Source: [Clostridium] saccharolyticum WM1
GTDB taxonomy: Bacteria; Bacillota; Clostridia; Lachnospirales; Lachnospiraceae
Length of the DNA stretch: 64,000 nt
Reading direction: 5' to 3'
NCBI RefSeq assembly: GCF_000144625.1
Contig: NC_014376.1
Span: 1,612,001 to 1,676,000 of the forward strand
Under the pieces are notes generated by a model. The model searched no databases, had not been told where the DNA came from, and was given only the letters and a program-made list of their open reading frames with translations. The position numbers were made by a program, and so were the translations under genes. This document shows, one piece after another, positions 7,715 to 17,685 of this stretch. Numbering within the stretch: the first letter of the stretch is position 1; each line of letters starts with the position of its first letter.

Positions 7715-8797
7715 ATGGAACGAAAAACACCGCTTTATGAAATGCATCGGAAGTATCATGGCAAAATGGTCCCTTTTGCCGGATATCTTCTTCCCATTCA
7801 GTATGAAGAGGGAATCATAAAGGAGCATATGGCAGTTAGAACTGGAGCAGGGCTGTTTGATGTTTCCCATATGGGAGAAATAATCTGTAAGGGAACTGAT
7901 GCACTTGAGAATCTGCAGCGGATGCTGACCAATGATTTTACCGGTATGGCAGACGGCCAGGCAAGATACAGCCCTATGTGCAATGAAATGGGCGGGACAG
8001 TGGATGACCTGATTGTATATAAGAAAAAGGCTGAGGAGTATTTTATCGTCGTAAATGCTTCCAATAAAGAAAAGGATTACCGGTGGATGCTGGATCATAA
8101 ATTTGGAGAAGTGGTGTTTGAAGATATTTCCGATGATATCACCCAGATTGCCCTGCAGGGTCCCAAATCCCAGGAAATACTGAGGAAGCTGACCGGGGAC
8201 ATTCCTGAAAAATATTATTATGGTAATTTCAATGGAAGGGTTGCCCAAATCCCGTGTATCGTATCCAGAACCGGTTATACAGGGGAGGACGGTTTTGAGC
8301 TTTATTTAGACAATACATATGCTGAGACCATGTGGGAAACGCTTATGGAGGCAGGGAAGGAATACGGACTGATCCCCTGCGGGCTGGGGGCCAGAGATAC
8401 CTTAAGGCTGGAGGCGGGCATGCCTCTGTATGGACATGAAATGAACGATGAAATCAATCCGGTGGAAACCGGACTGGGATTTGCCGTGAAAATGAAGAAG
8501 GAGGATTTTATCGGCAAAAGCCATTTGCCGGATAAGGATTCCCTCTTAAGAAAGCGGGTAGGATTAAAGGTAACAGGACGCGGGATCATACGGGAACAGG
8601 AAGAGGTGCTTGTAAACGGAAAAAAGGCAGGCTTTACTACATCCGGAACCCACTGCCCCTATCTGGGGTATCCGGCTGCCATGGCCATTCTGGATAAGGA
8701 ATATGCAATAGAAGGTACAAAAGTAACGGTAATCGTCCGGGGAAGGGACGTTGAGGCGGAAGTGGTACCTCTTCCATTCTATAAAAAATCAAAATAA
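7715..8797 (+). CDS. gcvT: Glycine cleavage system T protein (aminomethyltransferase)
   Basis: The T protein moves the methylene group from the aminomethyl-lipoyl arm of GcvH to tetrahydrofolate, releasing ammonia. The 360 residues match the family length. Signatures include DVSHMGEI near residue 47, the central RTGYTGEDGFELY, and GLGARDTLRLEAGMPLYGHE, which shape the folate site and active cleft. The ATG at 7715 follows AAGGAGG. It is the first gene of the riboswitch-controlled operon, with about 95 bases from the terminator hairpin. Confidence 0.97.
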   Translation: MERKTPLYEMHRKYHGKMVPFAGYLLPIQYEEGIIKEHMAVRTGAGLFDVSHMGEIICKGTDALENLQRMLTNDFTGMADGQARYSPMCNEMGGTVDDLIVYKKKAEEYFIVVNASNKEKDYRWMLDHKFGEVVFEDISDDITQIALQGPKSQEILRKLTGDIPEKYYYGNFNGRVAQIPCIVSRTGYTGEDGFELYLDNTYAETMWETLMEAGKEYGLIPCGLGARDTLRLEAGMPLYGHEMNDEINPVETGLGFAVKMKKEDFIGKSHLPDKDSLLRKRVGLKVTGRGIIREQEEVLVNGKKAGFTTSGTHCPYLGYPAAMAILDKEYAIEGTKVTVIVRGRDVEAEVVPLPFYKKSK

Positions 8798-8804
8798 TCC
8801 CATG

Positions 8805-8891
8805 GGGAATCACCCTGTGGGTTTACCAGGACGCCCTGACAAGCCGGGCGGCCCTGCCCGGAAAACATGGGCAATAAAAGAAAAAGGAGAA
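8805..8891 (+). repeat. Two-hairpin RBS-linked intergenic repeat, copy ahead of gcvH
   Basis: The sequence shows GGAATCACCC-TGTGGGTTTACC, then GGGCGG-CCCTGCCC and AACATGGGCAATAAAAG, then AAAAAGGAG just before gcvH. It is a longer, diverged member of the family best seen ahead of dapB, purF and the DUF1836 gene. Confidence 0.5.
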
Positions 8892-8897
8892 TAAAGC

Positions 8898-9281
8898 ATG
8901 AAGGTATTGGAAAATCTGGTTTACACAAAATCACATGAATGGGTAAGGTTTGAAGATGAAACCACAGCTTTGGTGGGCCTTACGGATTACGCACAGCAGT
9001 CATTGGGAGGGCTTGTTTTCGTTAATCTGCCGGAAGAAGGAGATGAGACGACAGCCGGTGAAGTATTTGCTGATGTGGAATCCGTAAAAGCTGTTTCCGA
9101 TGTGTATTGTCCGGTAACCGGAGTTGTATCAGAAATCAATGAGGAACTTCTGGATGCACCGGAAAAGATCAATGAGGCCCCGTATGAGGCTTGGTTTGCA
9201 AAGATCACCGATATTACGGATAAGGAAGAATTCTTAAGTCCTGAGGAGTACGGAGAATTTGTAAAAAAAGAAATGGAATAA
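8898..9281 (+). CDS. gcvH: Glycine cleavage system H protein
   Basis: This is the lipoyl carrier that shuttles the aminomethyl intermediate among the P, T and L proteins. It has 127 residues, the standard length. The lipoylated lysine is Lys64 in [12 protein letters not shown], within a barrel-sandwich fold, and the N-terminal SHEWVRFE motif is present. Start ATG 8898 follows AAAAAGGAG. Lysine 64 would be modified by the lipoate ligase encoded at 12063. Confidence 0.97.
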   Translation: MKVLENLVYTKSHEWVRFEDETTALVGLTDYAQQSLGGLVFVNLPEEGDETTAGEVFADVESVKAVSDVYCPVTGVVSEINEELLDAPEKINEAPYEAWFAKITDITDKEEFLSPEEYGEFVKKEME

Positions 9282-9294
9282 AGGAGGTCTGCAT

Positions 9295-10614
9295 ATGGGT
9301 TCATTTATACCGGCAACCGACCAGGACAGAAAAGAAATGCTGTCTGCGATCGGAATCAACAGCATCGAAGACCTTTTCGGGCAGCTTCCAAAGGAAGTGA
9401 TGTTACAGGATGGATTGAATCTCCCCCGGGGGATGTCTGAAATGGAAGTAAGCAAAAAAATGGAAGGCATTGCGGCAAAGAACACGGAGTTTCCGGTAAT
9501 ATTCAGGGGAGCGGGTGCGTACAGGCACTATATCCCTTCCATAGTGAAAAGTGTGTTGTCTAAGGAAACGTTATACACGGCTTATACCCCGTACCAGGCG
9601 GAAATCAGCCAGGGGATCTTACGATCCATATTTGAATACCAGACAATGATCTGCGAGATTACGGGAATGGATACGGCCAATGCCTCCGTGTATGACGGAG
9701 GGTCAGCGGCAGCAGAAGCGGTAGCGATGTGCAGGGACAGAAAGAAAAACAAGGCCTTTGTTTCTGCGGCAGTTCATCCCCATGTCATGGAGACCATAAA
9801 GACTTATTGTTTTGGAAATGGGATGGAACTTAGGGTGATTCCTGAAAAGGACGGTATCACGGATCTGGATTTTCTAAAGGAACATCTGGATGATCAGGCA
9901 GCATGTATCTATATTCAGAATCCCAATTATTACGGCAGTCTGGAACCGGCCGGGGAAATCGGAACCATAGCAAAGGAAGCCGGTGCACGCTATATCATGG
10001 GCGTAAATCCAATTTCCCTGGGAATCATAAAGACGCCGGGAGAATATGGTGCAGATGTTGCAGTAGGAGAGGGGCAGCCTCTGGGACTGCCTCTGGCATT
10101 CGGCGGTCCATATATTGGTTTCATGGCCTGCACGAAAGAACTGACCAGAAAGCTGCCCGGAAGAATTGTGGGAGAAACCGTTGATTCCAACGGAAAGACA
10201 GGATATGTCCTGACTCTCCAGGCGCGGGAACAGCATATAAGAAGAGAAAAAGCATTAAGCAACATCTGCTCAAACCAGGCGCTTTGTGCTTTGGCAGCAG
10301 GAGTCTATTTATCAGCTATGGGAGCAGAAGGACTGAAACAAACAGCCATACAGTGTATGTCAAAGGCTCACTATCTGGCAGACCAATTACAAGCAATCGG
10401 ATATCCGGTTGTAAACCGGGGAGAGTTTTTTCATGAATTTGTGACCATTTCAAAAATTCCTGCGGAACAGGTAATGGAGCTGCTGGAGGAACAGGGAATC
10501 CTGGGCGGCTATCCCTTAACTGGTGAAAGAGCCGGGCAGATTTTATGGTGCTGTACGGAATTGAATGCAAAGAATGACATGGACCGTGTCGTTGGCATTC
10601 TGAAGGAGGTGTAA
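9295..10614 (+). CDS. gcvPA: Glycine dehydrogenase (decarboxylating) subunit 1
   Basis: This is the N-terminal subunit of the two-gene P protein, the PLP enzyme that decarboxylates glycine and loads the aminomethyl group onto GcvH. The 439 residues start [16 protein letters not shown], the usual opening of this subunit, and contain [12 protein letters not shown] and [13 protein letters not shown]. It has the aminotransferase-like fold but not the PLP lysine, which sits in gcvPB. It is 13 bases after gcvH, with AGGAGG upstream. Confidence 0.96.
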   Translation: MGSFIPATDQDRKEMLSAIGINSIEDLFGQLPKEVMLQDGLNLPRGMSEMEVSKKMEGIAAKNTEFPVIFRGAGAYRHYIPSIVKSVLSKETLYTAYTPYQAEISQGILRSIFEYQTMICEITGMDTANASVYDGGSAAAEAVAMCRDRKKNKAFVSAAVHPHVMETIKTYCFGNGMELRVIPEKDGITDLDFLKEHLDDQAACIYIQNPNYYGSLEPAGEIGTIAKEAGARYIMGVNPISLGIIKTPGEYGADVAVGEGQPLGLPLAFGGPYIGFMACTKELTRKLPGRIVGETVDSNGKTGYVLTLQAREQHIRREKALSNICSNQALCALAAGVYLSAMGAEGLKQTAIQCMSKAHYLADQLQAIGYPVVNRGEFFHEFVTISKIPAEQVMELLEEQGILGGYPLTGERAGQILWCCTELNAKNDMDRVVGILKEV

Positions 10615-10618
10615 GGGG

Positions 10619-12079
10619 ATGCTGATATTTGAAAAGGGGCAGAAAGGAAGAAGAATGACCATTCTGCCGGAATGCGATGTGCCGGTGAGACTGCCGGAGG
10701 AAGACTGCCGTAGAAAAAAGAACATGCACCTTCCCCAGGTATCTGAAAATGATATAAGCAGGCATTATACGGAAGCCGCAAAAATGGCATATGGAGTCAA
10801 TGACGGATTTTATCCTCTGGGTTCCTGCACCATGAAATATAATCCAAAAATCAATGAAGATATGGCTTCGCTTCCAGGATTTGCAAACATCCATCCTCTT
10901 CAGCCGGAGCATACGGTTCAGGGCTGCATGGAGGTTTTGAAAACAGCAGAAAATTATCTGTGTGAGATCACGGGAATGGACCGCATGACCTTTCAGCCGG
11001 CTGCAGGAGCTCACGGTGAATTTGTGGGGTTATTGCTGATAAAAGCATATCATGAGAGCCGGGGAGACGGTAAAAGAACAAAGATCATAGTACCTGATTC
11101 TGCACATGGGACCAATCCTGCCAGTGCGTCCATGGTGGGCTATTCCGTGATCAGTATTCCTTCTTCAAGAGACGGCGGGGTGGATCTGGAGGAACTGAAA
11201 AAGGCAGTGGGGGAAGATACGGCTGGGCTGATGCTGACCAATCCCAACACCTTAGGCCTTTTTGACAGAAATATTCTGGAAATAACAAAAATCGTTCATG
11301 AAGCAGGAGGGCTGGCTTATTATGACGGAGCAAATCTAAACGCAGTCATGGGAATGGTTAGACCAGGGGATATGGGCTTTGATGTGGTACACTTAAATCT
11401 TCATAAAACCTTTTCTACTCCTCATGGAGGCGGCGGTCCCGGCAGCGGGCCGGTGGGGTGCAAGAATCTGCTGGCTGGATTTTTGCCCAACAACCTGGTG
11501 GAAGAGGAAAACGGATATACCTTTAAAAGTCCTGCGCAGAGCATCGGACAGGTGAAAAATTTCTACGGAAACTTTCTGATCGTTGTCAGGGCCATGACCT
11601 ATTTATTCATGCTTGGAAAGGAAGGAATTCCGGAAGCTTCCAAGCATGCGGTATTAAACGCCAATTATATGATGGCAAAATTAAAGGATGGATATGACAT
11701 GGCATATCCGGGACCCTGTATGCATGAGTTTGTTATGAGTCTGGCCAGACTTAAAAAAGAAACCGGTGTATCAGCTATGGACATAGCAAAAGGACTTTTA
11801 GACCATGACATCCATCCCCCGACCATGTATTTCCCTCTGATCGTATCAGAGGCGTTAATGGCGGAGCCGACGGAAACGGAATCAAAGGAAACCCTGGATC
11901 ACGTGATTTCTGTACTTCTGGACCTTTATGAAACAGCCGGATCCCATCCGGAAATCCTTCATCTGGCGCCTGTCCATACACCGGTCACCAGGCTTGATGA
12001 AGTGAAAGCAGCCAGAAATTTAATGTTAAAGTATGACTTTGCAGATAAGGAAAACCATAACGATGATACAGAATATTAA
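10619..12079 (+). CDS. gcvPB: Glycine dehydrogenase (decarboxylating) subunit 2
   Basis: This is the C-terminal subunit of P protein and carries the PLP lysine: Lys263 in [20 protein letters not shown]. The 486 residues match the family. Other signatures are [12 protein letters not shown] and [13 protein letters not shown]. The start at 10619 is four bases after the gcvPA stop, behind AAGGAGGTG in the end of gcvPA. The 3' end overlaps the lipoate ligase start by 17 bases, so the operon is tightly coupled. Confidence 0.96.
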   Translation: MLIFEKGQKGRRMTILPECDVPVRLPEEDCRRKKNMHLPQVSENDISRHYTEAAKMAYGVNDGFYPLGSCTMKYNPKINEDMASLPGFANIHPLQPEHTVQGCMEVLKTAENYLCEITGMDRMTFQPAAGAHGEFVGLLLIKAYHESRGDGKRTKIIVPDSAHGTNPASASMVGYSVISIPSSRDGGVDLEELKKAVGEDTAGLMLTNPNTLGLFDRNILEITKIVHEAGGLAYYDGANLNAVMGMVRPGDMGFDVVHLNLHKTFSTPHGGGGPGSGPVGCKNLLAGFLPNNLVEEENGYTFKSPAQSIGQVKNFYGNFLIVVRAMTYLFMLGKEGIPEASKHAVLNANYMMAKLKDGYDMAYPGPCMHEFVMSLARLKKETGVSAMDIAKGLLDHDIHPPTMYFPLIVSEALMAEPTETESKETLDHVISVLLDLYETAGSHPEILHLAPVHTPVTRLDEVKAARNLMLKYDFADKENHNDDTEY

Positions 12080-13061
12080 ATATTTCGACGGAAGCGGTTT
12101 TGACCCCTATTTAAACCTGGCCATAGAGGAATATTTAATGGAAACAACAGAGGAGGACACTTGTATCTTATACCTATGGCAGAATGAAAATACTGTTGTA
12201 ATCGGCAGGAACCAGAATCCATGGAAGGAATGCAGGATCCGGGAACTGGAAGAGGATGGCGGACATCTGGTGAGAAGATTATCAGGAGGCGGTGCCGTAT
12301 TCCATGACCTTGGCAATTTAAACTTTACGTTTCTTGTCCGAAAGAACCATTATGATCAGGATAAGCAGCTGGAGGTTATATTAAGTGGGGTCAGAAAAGT
12401 AGGAATCCATGCAGAGAAATCCGGAAGAAATGATATTACCGTATCAGGAAGGAAATTTTCCGGAAATGCCTTTTACACCCGAGGGGAGAAGTGCTATCAT
12501 CATGGAACTCTCCTGGTCCATGCTGATATGCAGAAGCTTTCCCAATATCTGCAGGTTTCAAAGGAGAAGCTGGCACTAAAAGGAGTGGACTCCGTCAAAT
12601 CAAGGGTAACCAATCTTTCCGAGTATGAGCCTGGCCTGACCATTCAAACCCTGAAGAATAAGCTGCTGGAGGCATTTGAGGAAACCTATGAACGTAAGGC
12701 GGTTTACTGCAGCCAGGAGGATTTGGATCCCAAAGCCTTGTCAGATGGAAGAAAGAAATTTTCCTCCTGGGATTGGCTGTACGGACGCAGCATGGACTTT
12801 CAGTACGAGCTGTCAAAACGGTTTGCCTGGGGGAACGGAATCTGGCAGTTTCAGGTGAACAATGGGATCGTAAAGGATCTGCAGTTGTTTTCCGATTCTA
12901 TGGAGCCGGATCTGGTAGACAGGATCCCCGGATATATAAAGGGAAGCAGATACGAATATAAGGATATCTGTCACAGACTGGATCAGGTGCCGGCAGAGAC
13001 CCAGACCCAGTCAATCATAATAAATGATTTAAAAGAGTTTTTTGCCGCTGCTGAATTATAG
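12063..13061 (+). CDS. lplA: Lipoate-protein ligase A
   Basis: This enzyme activates lipoate with ATP and attaches it to lysines of carrier proteins, here presumably GcvH. The 332 residues have the biotin/lipoate ligase core with [20 protein letters not shown] (about residues 71-90) and [10 protein letters not shown], followed by the accessory C-terminal domain of bacterial ligases (from about 240). The start at 12063 is chosen over an upstream in-frame ATG at 12033 because the family begins just before the [18 protein letters not shown] motif. No lipoyl synthase is visible nearby, suggesting lipoate scavenging. Confidence 0.92.
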   Translation: MIQNIKYFDGSGFDPYLNLAIEEYLMETTEEDTCILYLWQNENTVVIGRNQNPWKECRIRELEEDGGHLVRRLSGGGAVFHDLGNLNFTFLVRKNHYDQDKQLEVILSGVRKVGIHAEKSGRNDITVSGRKFSGNAFYTRGEKCYHHGTLLVHADMQKLSQYLQVSKEKLALKGVDSVKSRVTNLSEYEPGLTIQTLKNKLLEAFEETYERKAVYCSQEDLDPKALSDGRKKFSSWDWLYGRSMDFQYELSKRFAWGNGIWQFQVNNGIVKDLQLFSDSMEPDLVDRIPGYIKGSRYEYKDICHRLDQVPAETQTQSIIINDLKEFFAAAEL

Positions 13062-13079
13062 AAGCCAGGGAGGGATTGA

Positions 13080-14492
13080 ATGGATGTCATATATGATCTG
13101 CTTGTTATTGGTGCAGGCCCCGGAGGATATGTGGCGGCAATAAAAGCTGCAAAGCTGGGGATGAAGACCGGGTTGATAGAAAACCGGGAAGTGGGAGGTA
13201 CCTGTTTAAACCGGGGGTGTGTTCCTGCAAAGGCTTTGCTGCATGCTGCCAAATTATATCAGGAGGTTCTGTCCGGAGAACGGTTCGGAATTGTTTCCAA
13301 AGAGGTGAGTTATGATTACGGCAAAGTATTGTCCTATAAAAATGAAACCTCTGAAAGCCTCAGACTTGGTGTGGAACAGCTCCTTAAGGGAAATAAAATA
13401 GAACAGATCCATGGAACCGGGACGCTGATAAAGGATGGAAGAGTCAGGGTTAAGACAGAGGAGGAAGAACGGATCCTTCAGGCAAAGAATATCTTACTGG
13501 CCACAGGTTCCAAGCCCTCTTTTCCTCCTATAGAGGGAATCCGCCTTCCGGGAGTCATGACCAGCGATGATATGTTTCTACTTGATCATGTGCCGGAAAG
13601 TCTGGTTATTATAGGCGGCGGGGTCATTGGTGTGGAATTTGCCACCGTATTCTCTTCCTTTGGTTCCAGGGTCACCATACTGGAAGCAGAAGATAAACTT
13701 CTGCCCGGCCTGGATAAAGAAATATCACAGAATGTTAAGATGCTTTTGAAAAAGAGAGGCGTCACCATCCATACCAGAGCGTTTGTCCGGAAAATTGAAA
13801 CAGAGGGCCTTGATTTTATCTGTACTTTTACGGAGAAGGGGAAGGAGAAAGAGAAAACAGAGGTCTTAAAGACACCGTGTCTGCTTTCGGCAGCCGGACG
13901 TATCCCCATGACGGAAGGTCTGCTGGAGGATGGGACATTACTGGAAATGGACCGGGGCAGAATAAAGGTAAGTAAAAACTTTGAAACAAGTATGCCGGGC
14001 GTGTTTGCCATCGGAGATGTCATCGGAGGTATCCAGCTGGCCCATGCTGCAAGCGCCCAGGGGATCTGCGCGGTAGAATGGATGAATGGGAAAGAGCCGT
14101 CTATTGATCTGTCAGTCGTTCCGTCCTGTGTATATACAGACCCTGAAATTGCATGTGTAGGTATGACGGAAGAGGATGCAAAAGAAAAGGGAATTGAGAC
14201 CGTAACCGGAAGATTCTTAACCCATGCCAACAGTAAATCATTGATAACAAAAGAAGAAAGAGGTTTTGTTAAGGTTGTAGCAGATAAGGAAACCAATGTA
14301 CTGCTGGGAGCACAGATGATGTGTGCCAGAGCGACGGACATGATTGGGGAAATGGGGACCGCCATATCCAATAAGCTTACTGCAAAGCAGCTTTTAAAGG
14401 CCATGCGTGCCCATCCTACCTATAATGAATCCATAGGGGAAGCGTTGGAGGACTGCATTGGCGGAGCCATTCATGCACTGCCCCGAAAATAA
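13080..14492 (+). CDS. lpdA: Dihydrolipoyl dehydrogenase (glycine cleavage L protein)
   Basis: This FAD enzyme reoxidises dihydrolipoyl-GcvH with NAD. The 470 residues hold GAGPGGYVAA for FAD, the redox disulfide GGTCLNRGCVPAK (Cys42, Cys47), the NAD motif IGGGVIGVEFA near 180, GVFAIGDVIGG, and the C-terminal HPTYNESIGEA catalytic His-Glu. All active residues are present. AGGGAGGG precedes the ATG at 13080. It is the last gene of the operon, 18 bases after lplA. Confidence 0.96.
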   Translation: MDVIYDLLVIGAGPGGYVAAIKAAKLGMKTGLIENREVGGTCLNRGCVPAKALLHAAKLYQEVLSGERFGIVSKEVSYDYGKVLSYKNETSESLRLGVEQLLKGNKIEQIHGTGTLIKDGRVRVKTEEEERILQAKNILLATGSKPSFPPIEGIRLPGVMTSDDMFLLDHVPESLVIIGGGVIGVEFATVFSSFGSRVTILEAEDKLLPGLDKEISQNVKMLLKKRGVTIHTRAFVRKIETEGLDFICTFTEKGKEKEKTEVLKTPCLLSAAGRIPMTEGLLEDGTLLEMDRGRIKVSKNFETSMPGVFAIGDVIGGIQLAHAASAQGICAVEWMNGKEPSIDLSVVPSCVYTDPEIACVGMTEEDAKEKGIETVTGRFLTHANSKSLITKEERGFVKVVADKETNVLLGAQMMCARATDMIGEMGTAISNKLTAKQLLKAMRAHPTYNESIGEALEDCIGGAIHALPRK

Positions 14493-14612
14493 TTCATTGT
14501 AATATCAGACAGTCCCTATTTTACATTTTTTGCCGCTATATTTATGAAACCGAAATCTTCTGCATAGTTTCTCAGGAAATACAAAAACTAATGGCAGATA
14601 GGAGGTATCATT

Positions 14613-14816
14613 ATGGCAAAAGCAGGTATGAGAAGACCAAGTCCCTATGATTCAAACAACCATGGTACAGAGAATCATGAGAAAATGCATCGTCCAAAAA
14701 ATGAGCAGGCCCGGGTCCCGGAAATTCAGGGCGCAGCCAAGAATGGAAATGACAAGGCCGGTCCGGTCAATGCCCCAAACTGGGCCAGAGACGATTACAA
14801 AACAGGAAACAAATAG
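14613..14816 (+). CDS. Small hydrophilic protein (67 aa), unknown
   Basis: This 67-residue, highly polar, probably disordered protein is rich in Asn, Lys, Gly and Pro (starts MAKAGMRRPSPYDSNNHGTE). There are no membrane segments or cysteines. The ATG at 14613 follows AGGAGG and the gene is bounded by its own terminator, so it is likely expressed. It resembles small stress or spore-associated clostridial proteins only in composition; no function is assigned. Confidence 0.65.
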   Translation: MAKAGMRRPSPYDSNNHGTENHEKMHRPKNEQARVPEIQGAAKNGNDKAGPVNAPNWARDDYKTGNK

Positions 14817-14820
14817 AAAG

Positions 14821-14851
14821 ATAGAGACCTAACTCGTTAGGTCTCTATTTT
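14821..14851. terminator. Bidirectional terminator hairpin
   Basis: ATAGAGACCTAAC and GTTAGGTCTCTAT form a perfect 13-bp stem followed by TTTTG. It sits between convergent genes (the 67-aa ORF and the MATE gene) and can serve both. Confidence 0.8.
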
Positions 14852-14866
14852 GTCATATGCTTATCA

Positions 14867-16234
14867 TTATTTAAGCTCCAATTTCCTTAACACGCTTTTA
14901 AACTGAGTGGCAAACAGGATACTTGTTATTGTGACAGCAATCATATCTGCTATAGGCTCTGCGAAAAATACCGCAGCCACCTTATTTTCAAAAAACAATG
15001 GCAATATAAATATAAGTGGAATTAAAAGGATTATTTTACGCAAAACAGCAAGAAATACAGATGTTTTTGCATTTCCCAATGCGATAAAGGTCTGCTGGCA
15101 ACTGATTTGGATTCCAAATAGAAAAGAAGCAGCCATGTAAATTCTCATTGATTTTATAGAAATTTGAATCAAACCGACATCTTTGGTAAAAAATCTGGCA
15201 AAAACTTGTGGAGTTAACATTGCAACTGCCCACAATCCTATGGAATAAATGAGAGATACCTTAAGCAGTAACAAAAATGCTTCTTTGACCCTGGTACCAT
15301 TCGCTGCTCCATAGTTAAAGCTGATAATGGGTGTGGCTCCCTGGGTAAGTCCGGCTAATGGAAGCATGGAAAATTGCATAACACTAGAAAGGATTGTCAT
15401 GGCGCCGACTGCTAAATCTCCGCCATATTTAAGCAGTGATGTATTAAATGATACGGCTAAAATACTTTCAGTTGATTGCATAATAAATGGTGATAATCCA
15501 AGAGCAACACAAGGCATCAGCACCTTAAAATCAATCTTTAAATCTTTTCTCCTGATTTTTAGCAGAGTCTTATCTCCTGTAAGAAATTTTATAACCCACA
15601 ATGCAGAAACACCCTGTGATATTATGGTTGCCAGCGCAGCACCTTTTACACCCATATGAAACTTAAAAATAAAGATTGGATCTAATATAATGTTTAAAAC
15701 TGCTCCAACCAGTACCGTAAGCATGCTTGTCTTGGCAAACCCTTGTGCAGTAATAAATGCATTTAATCCTAAAGCTAGTTGTACAAACAATGTTCCGCAC
15801 GCATAGATGTTTAAATAATCCAAAGCATACTTTATTGTATTTTCACTGGCCCCAAATGCCATTAACAATTTCTCTCCGAATATAAGGACTGCAGCTGTTA
15901 ATGTTACTGAAAGAAACACGAGTGCAGTGGTACAATTTCCAAGTATTTTTTCAGCAGCCTGTTTTTCCCCTTTTCCCATCTTAATCGAAGAGAGTGGTGC
16001 ACCTCCCATACTGACTAAAGCAGCAAATGCTGATATTACCATAATCAGCGGCATTGTAACACCTATTGCAGTTAATGCAGCAGCTCCTGTGTCAGAAATA
16101 TGTCCAATATACATTCTATCCACCATATTGTACAAAAGGTTGATAATCTGTGCTGTAATTGCAGGAAAAGCCATGTCAAAGAGTAATTTACTTATGCTTT
16201 TAGTTCCTAATTCACTTTGTTGTTTATTTTCCAT
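14867..16234 (-). CDS. MATE family multidrug efflux transporter
   Basis: This 455-residue transporter is predicted to have 12 membrane helices and is of the MATE (NorM/DinF-like) family, which exports cationic drugs using ion gradients. Family signatures are PAITAQIINLLYNMVDRMYIG near the N-terminus, the repeat-half motif LPLAGLTQGATPIISFNYGA, and GLNAFITAQG. The start at 16234 is chosen because it overlaps the MarR stop by 11 bases and gives the family N-terminus; two upstream in-frame ATGs lie inside the MarR gene. Co-transcription with MarR implies drug-responsive control. Confidence 0.88.
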   Translation of the reverse strand: MENKQQSELGTKSISKLLFDMAFPAITAQIINLLYNMVDRMYIGHISDTGAAALTAIGVTMPLIMVISAFAALVSMGGAPLSSIKMGKGEKQAAEKILGNCTTALVFLSVTLTAAVLIFGEKLLMAFGASENTIKYALDYLNIYACGTLFVQLALGLNAFITAQGFAKTSMLTVLVGAVLNIILDPIFIFKFHMGVKGAALATIISQGVSALWVIKFLTGDKTLLKIRRKDLKIDFKVLMPCVALGLSPFIMQSTESILAVSFNTSLLKYGGDLAVGAMTILSSVMQFSMLPLAGLTQGATPIISFNYGAANGTRVKEAFLLLLKVSLIYSIGLWAVAMLTPQVFARFFTKDVGLIQISIKSMRIYMAASFLFGIQISCQQTFIALGNAKTSVFLAVLRKIILLIPLIFILPLFFENKVAAVFFAEPIADMIAVTITSILFATQFKSVLRKLELK

Positions 16235-16706
16235 CTCTTCTGTTATCCTCATATGTTTCATATTGATCAACGATGTTTTGATACATTTTATTTAATACTG
16301 TTTCCATTACCTCATTTTCTTCCTCAGTAATATTGCAGGAAAGAACAGCAAAAAACTCCTGTTGAACAGCATATAATTTTTTCATGATAGGAGTAGCGGC
16401 CGGTTGTATTATTAGATAAATACATCGTCTGTCTGTTTTATCTGCCTCATAAGACAGATAACCCTTTCGATATAGAGAATCCACGGATTTAGATATCATA
16501 GACTTTGACATGGCACGATATCTGGCTATATCGCTTGCTGTATTAAGTGAGTTATTATTATACAAAAATAAGAGTACGTCAATTTCATTTTGCGTCAGGT
16601 GTAATTCCTCTGTTAAATGATAAAACATTTTTTCATACACCTTTTTTAACTTCCAGTTAAATCGTAATAAAAAGCTTTTTTTACCATCTATTCCGTTCCT
16701 TTTCAT
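16224..16706 (-). CDS. MarR family transcriptional regulator
   Basis: This 160-residue winged-helix repressor has the MarR core: LHLTQNEIDVLLFLYN, TASDIARYRAMSKSMISKSV (recognition helix) and the wing KADKTDRR-like segment (EADKTDRRCIYL), followed by a C-terminal dimerisation helix. It is translated ahead of the MATE pump and likely represses both. The start at 16706 follows GAGGTG; an ATG at 16721 lacks an SD. A palindrome overlaps its promoter. Confidence 0.88.
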   Translation of the reverse strand: MKRNGIDGKKSFLLRFNWKLKKVYEKMFYHLTEELHLTQNEIDVLLFLYNNNSLNTASDIARYRAMSKSMISKSVDSLYRKGYLSYEADKTDRRCIYLIIQPAATPIMKKLYAVQQEFFAVLSCNITEEENEVMETVLNKMYQNIVDQYETYEDNRRDGK

Positions 16707-16728
16707 ATAGATGCACCTCATGCAGAAT

Positions 16729-16750
16729 AATAGTTCAACATTGAACTATT
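16729..16750. promoter_or_regulatory. Perfect palindromic operator of the MarR-MATE operon
   Basis: AATAGTTCAA-CA-TTGAACTATT is a perfect 10-bp inverted repeat with a 2-base spacer, placed between the -10 box and the MarR start codon. This size and position fit autorepression by a MarR dimer. Confidence 0.75.
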
Positions 16751-16775
16751 ATAACATATTTATTTATTTTTTCAA
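16748..16775 (-). promoter_or_regulatory. Sigma-A promoter of the MarR-MATE operon
   Basis: On the minus strand TTGAAA (16770-16775) and TATAAT (16748-16753) are separated by 16 bases. The -10 overlaps the edge of the palindrome. Confidence 0.7.
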
Positions 16776-17005
16776 TACTGATTTCAGTACTTTGCTTATG
16801 CAAGTATGTTCATGGAATATTTAACGGAATTAGAGAATGTATGATTAGATACAATGGTTTATTGAACCTTGAAATATCATGTTTTCCGTAAGTGACAGAT
16901 GTGTTTCAATGGAAGTGCTTTGTGCTAAGCAGAAAATAGACCTGCGCCGTTTTGTCCTAAAAGGGAAAAAATTTCACTTTTTCTGCCCTCTTTTGTAAAC
17001 ATAAA

Positions 17006-17042
17006 CCGCTGCCCTGTGCAATCGGGTGCAACCGGGCAGCGG
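17006..17042. terminator. Strong GC-rich hairpin, possible terminator
   Basis: CCGCTGCCC...GGGCAGCGG with inner TGCA/TGCA pairing forms a strong stem-loop in the otherwise gene-poor stretch 16780-17157. T tracts are weak on both strands, so it may be a terminator of the permease/EFR1 transcript or a relic. Nothing else is supported in that stretch. Confidence 0.4.
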
Positions 17043-17157
17043 CTTTCGATATCTTTTGTAAGATCACGGTATATGTAATGATTTGTTTTGTCTGCTATTC
17101 TTTTAGGTAATCCATAACCCCTTGCCAGAGCATATCTTTGGTGGGAATATAATCCTC

Positions 17158-17685
17158 TTAGCACTGAGTTTTGGCCTTTTCACTCATTTCTTTTAAGTTA
17201 TAGCCGTCTTTTAAAACAGAAAACTTCATAATACCAGGAGAAAGCACTTTGCTTGGACAATCGTAAATGCATTTCAGACACCACATACAGTTGCCTCCGA
17301 ATTTAGGAATCCCTATTGCGTCCTGATGTTTTTTTGCCGGACATTCCCTCGCGCACATTCCGCATTTGGTACATGCCTGGGATGGACGTATGGATAAACC
17401 GGAAATTTTTGCACCAAAGTGTTCTAAACTGCCGATAAAAGCAAAAATACCATCAGGAAACCGGGGACTTGTAAGGTGCACATTGCCTGTTAAAATTTCT
17501 GTGATGGCCTGAGCCACCTTTTGGGGTATAGCATTAATTAACTGGAGATTTAATTGGTAATCAGCCTGAGCGGCAAAATTAGACGGCATGACAAACATTT
17601 TTTCGTCCAGCGTTCCGCAATAGAGGCTAAGCGGAAAGCATATACGGGAGAGAAAATAATCAGCAGATCCGTTGCTTTTCCCAAT
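17158..17685 (-). pseudogene. Decayed EFR1-type flavodoxin-ferredoxin protein (truncated, internal deletion and frameshift)
   Basis: The downstream part (17598-17158) encodes two 4Fe-4S motifs, CTKCGMCARECP and CMWCLKCIYDCP, preceded by MFVMPSNF, as in EFR1 family proteins that fuse a flavodoxin to a ferredoxin domain. Upstream, in another frame, 17685-17605 encodes TDLLIIFSPVYAFRLASI and ERWTK, the flavodoxin segment of the same family. The two blocks abut near 17600, so about 40-50 residues are missing and the frame shifts. The first third of the protein is also lost: the remnant starts directly at the permease stop codon. It is a clear gene relic, not a functional ferredoxin. Confidence 0.75.

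Noticed and set aside
13586..14404. 272-codon minus-strand ORF opposite lpdA
   Set aside because: A serine- and proline-rich shadow of the lipoamide dehydrogenase gene, with no SD.
16925..17164. 79-codon minus-strand ORF after the EFR1 relic
   Set aside because: It contains the GC-rich hairpin, lacks an SD, and matches nothing recognisable.
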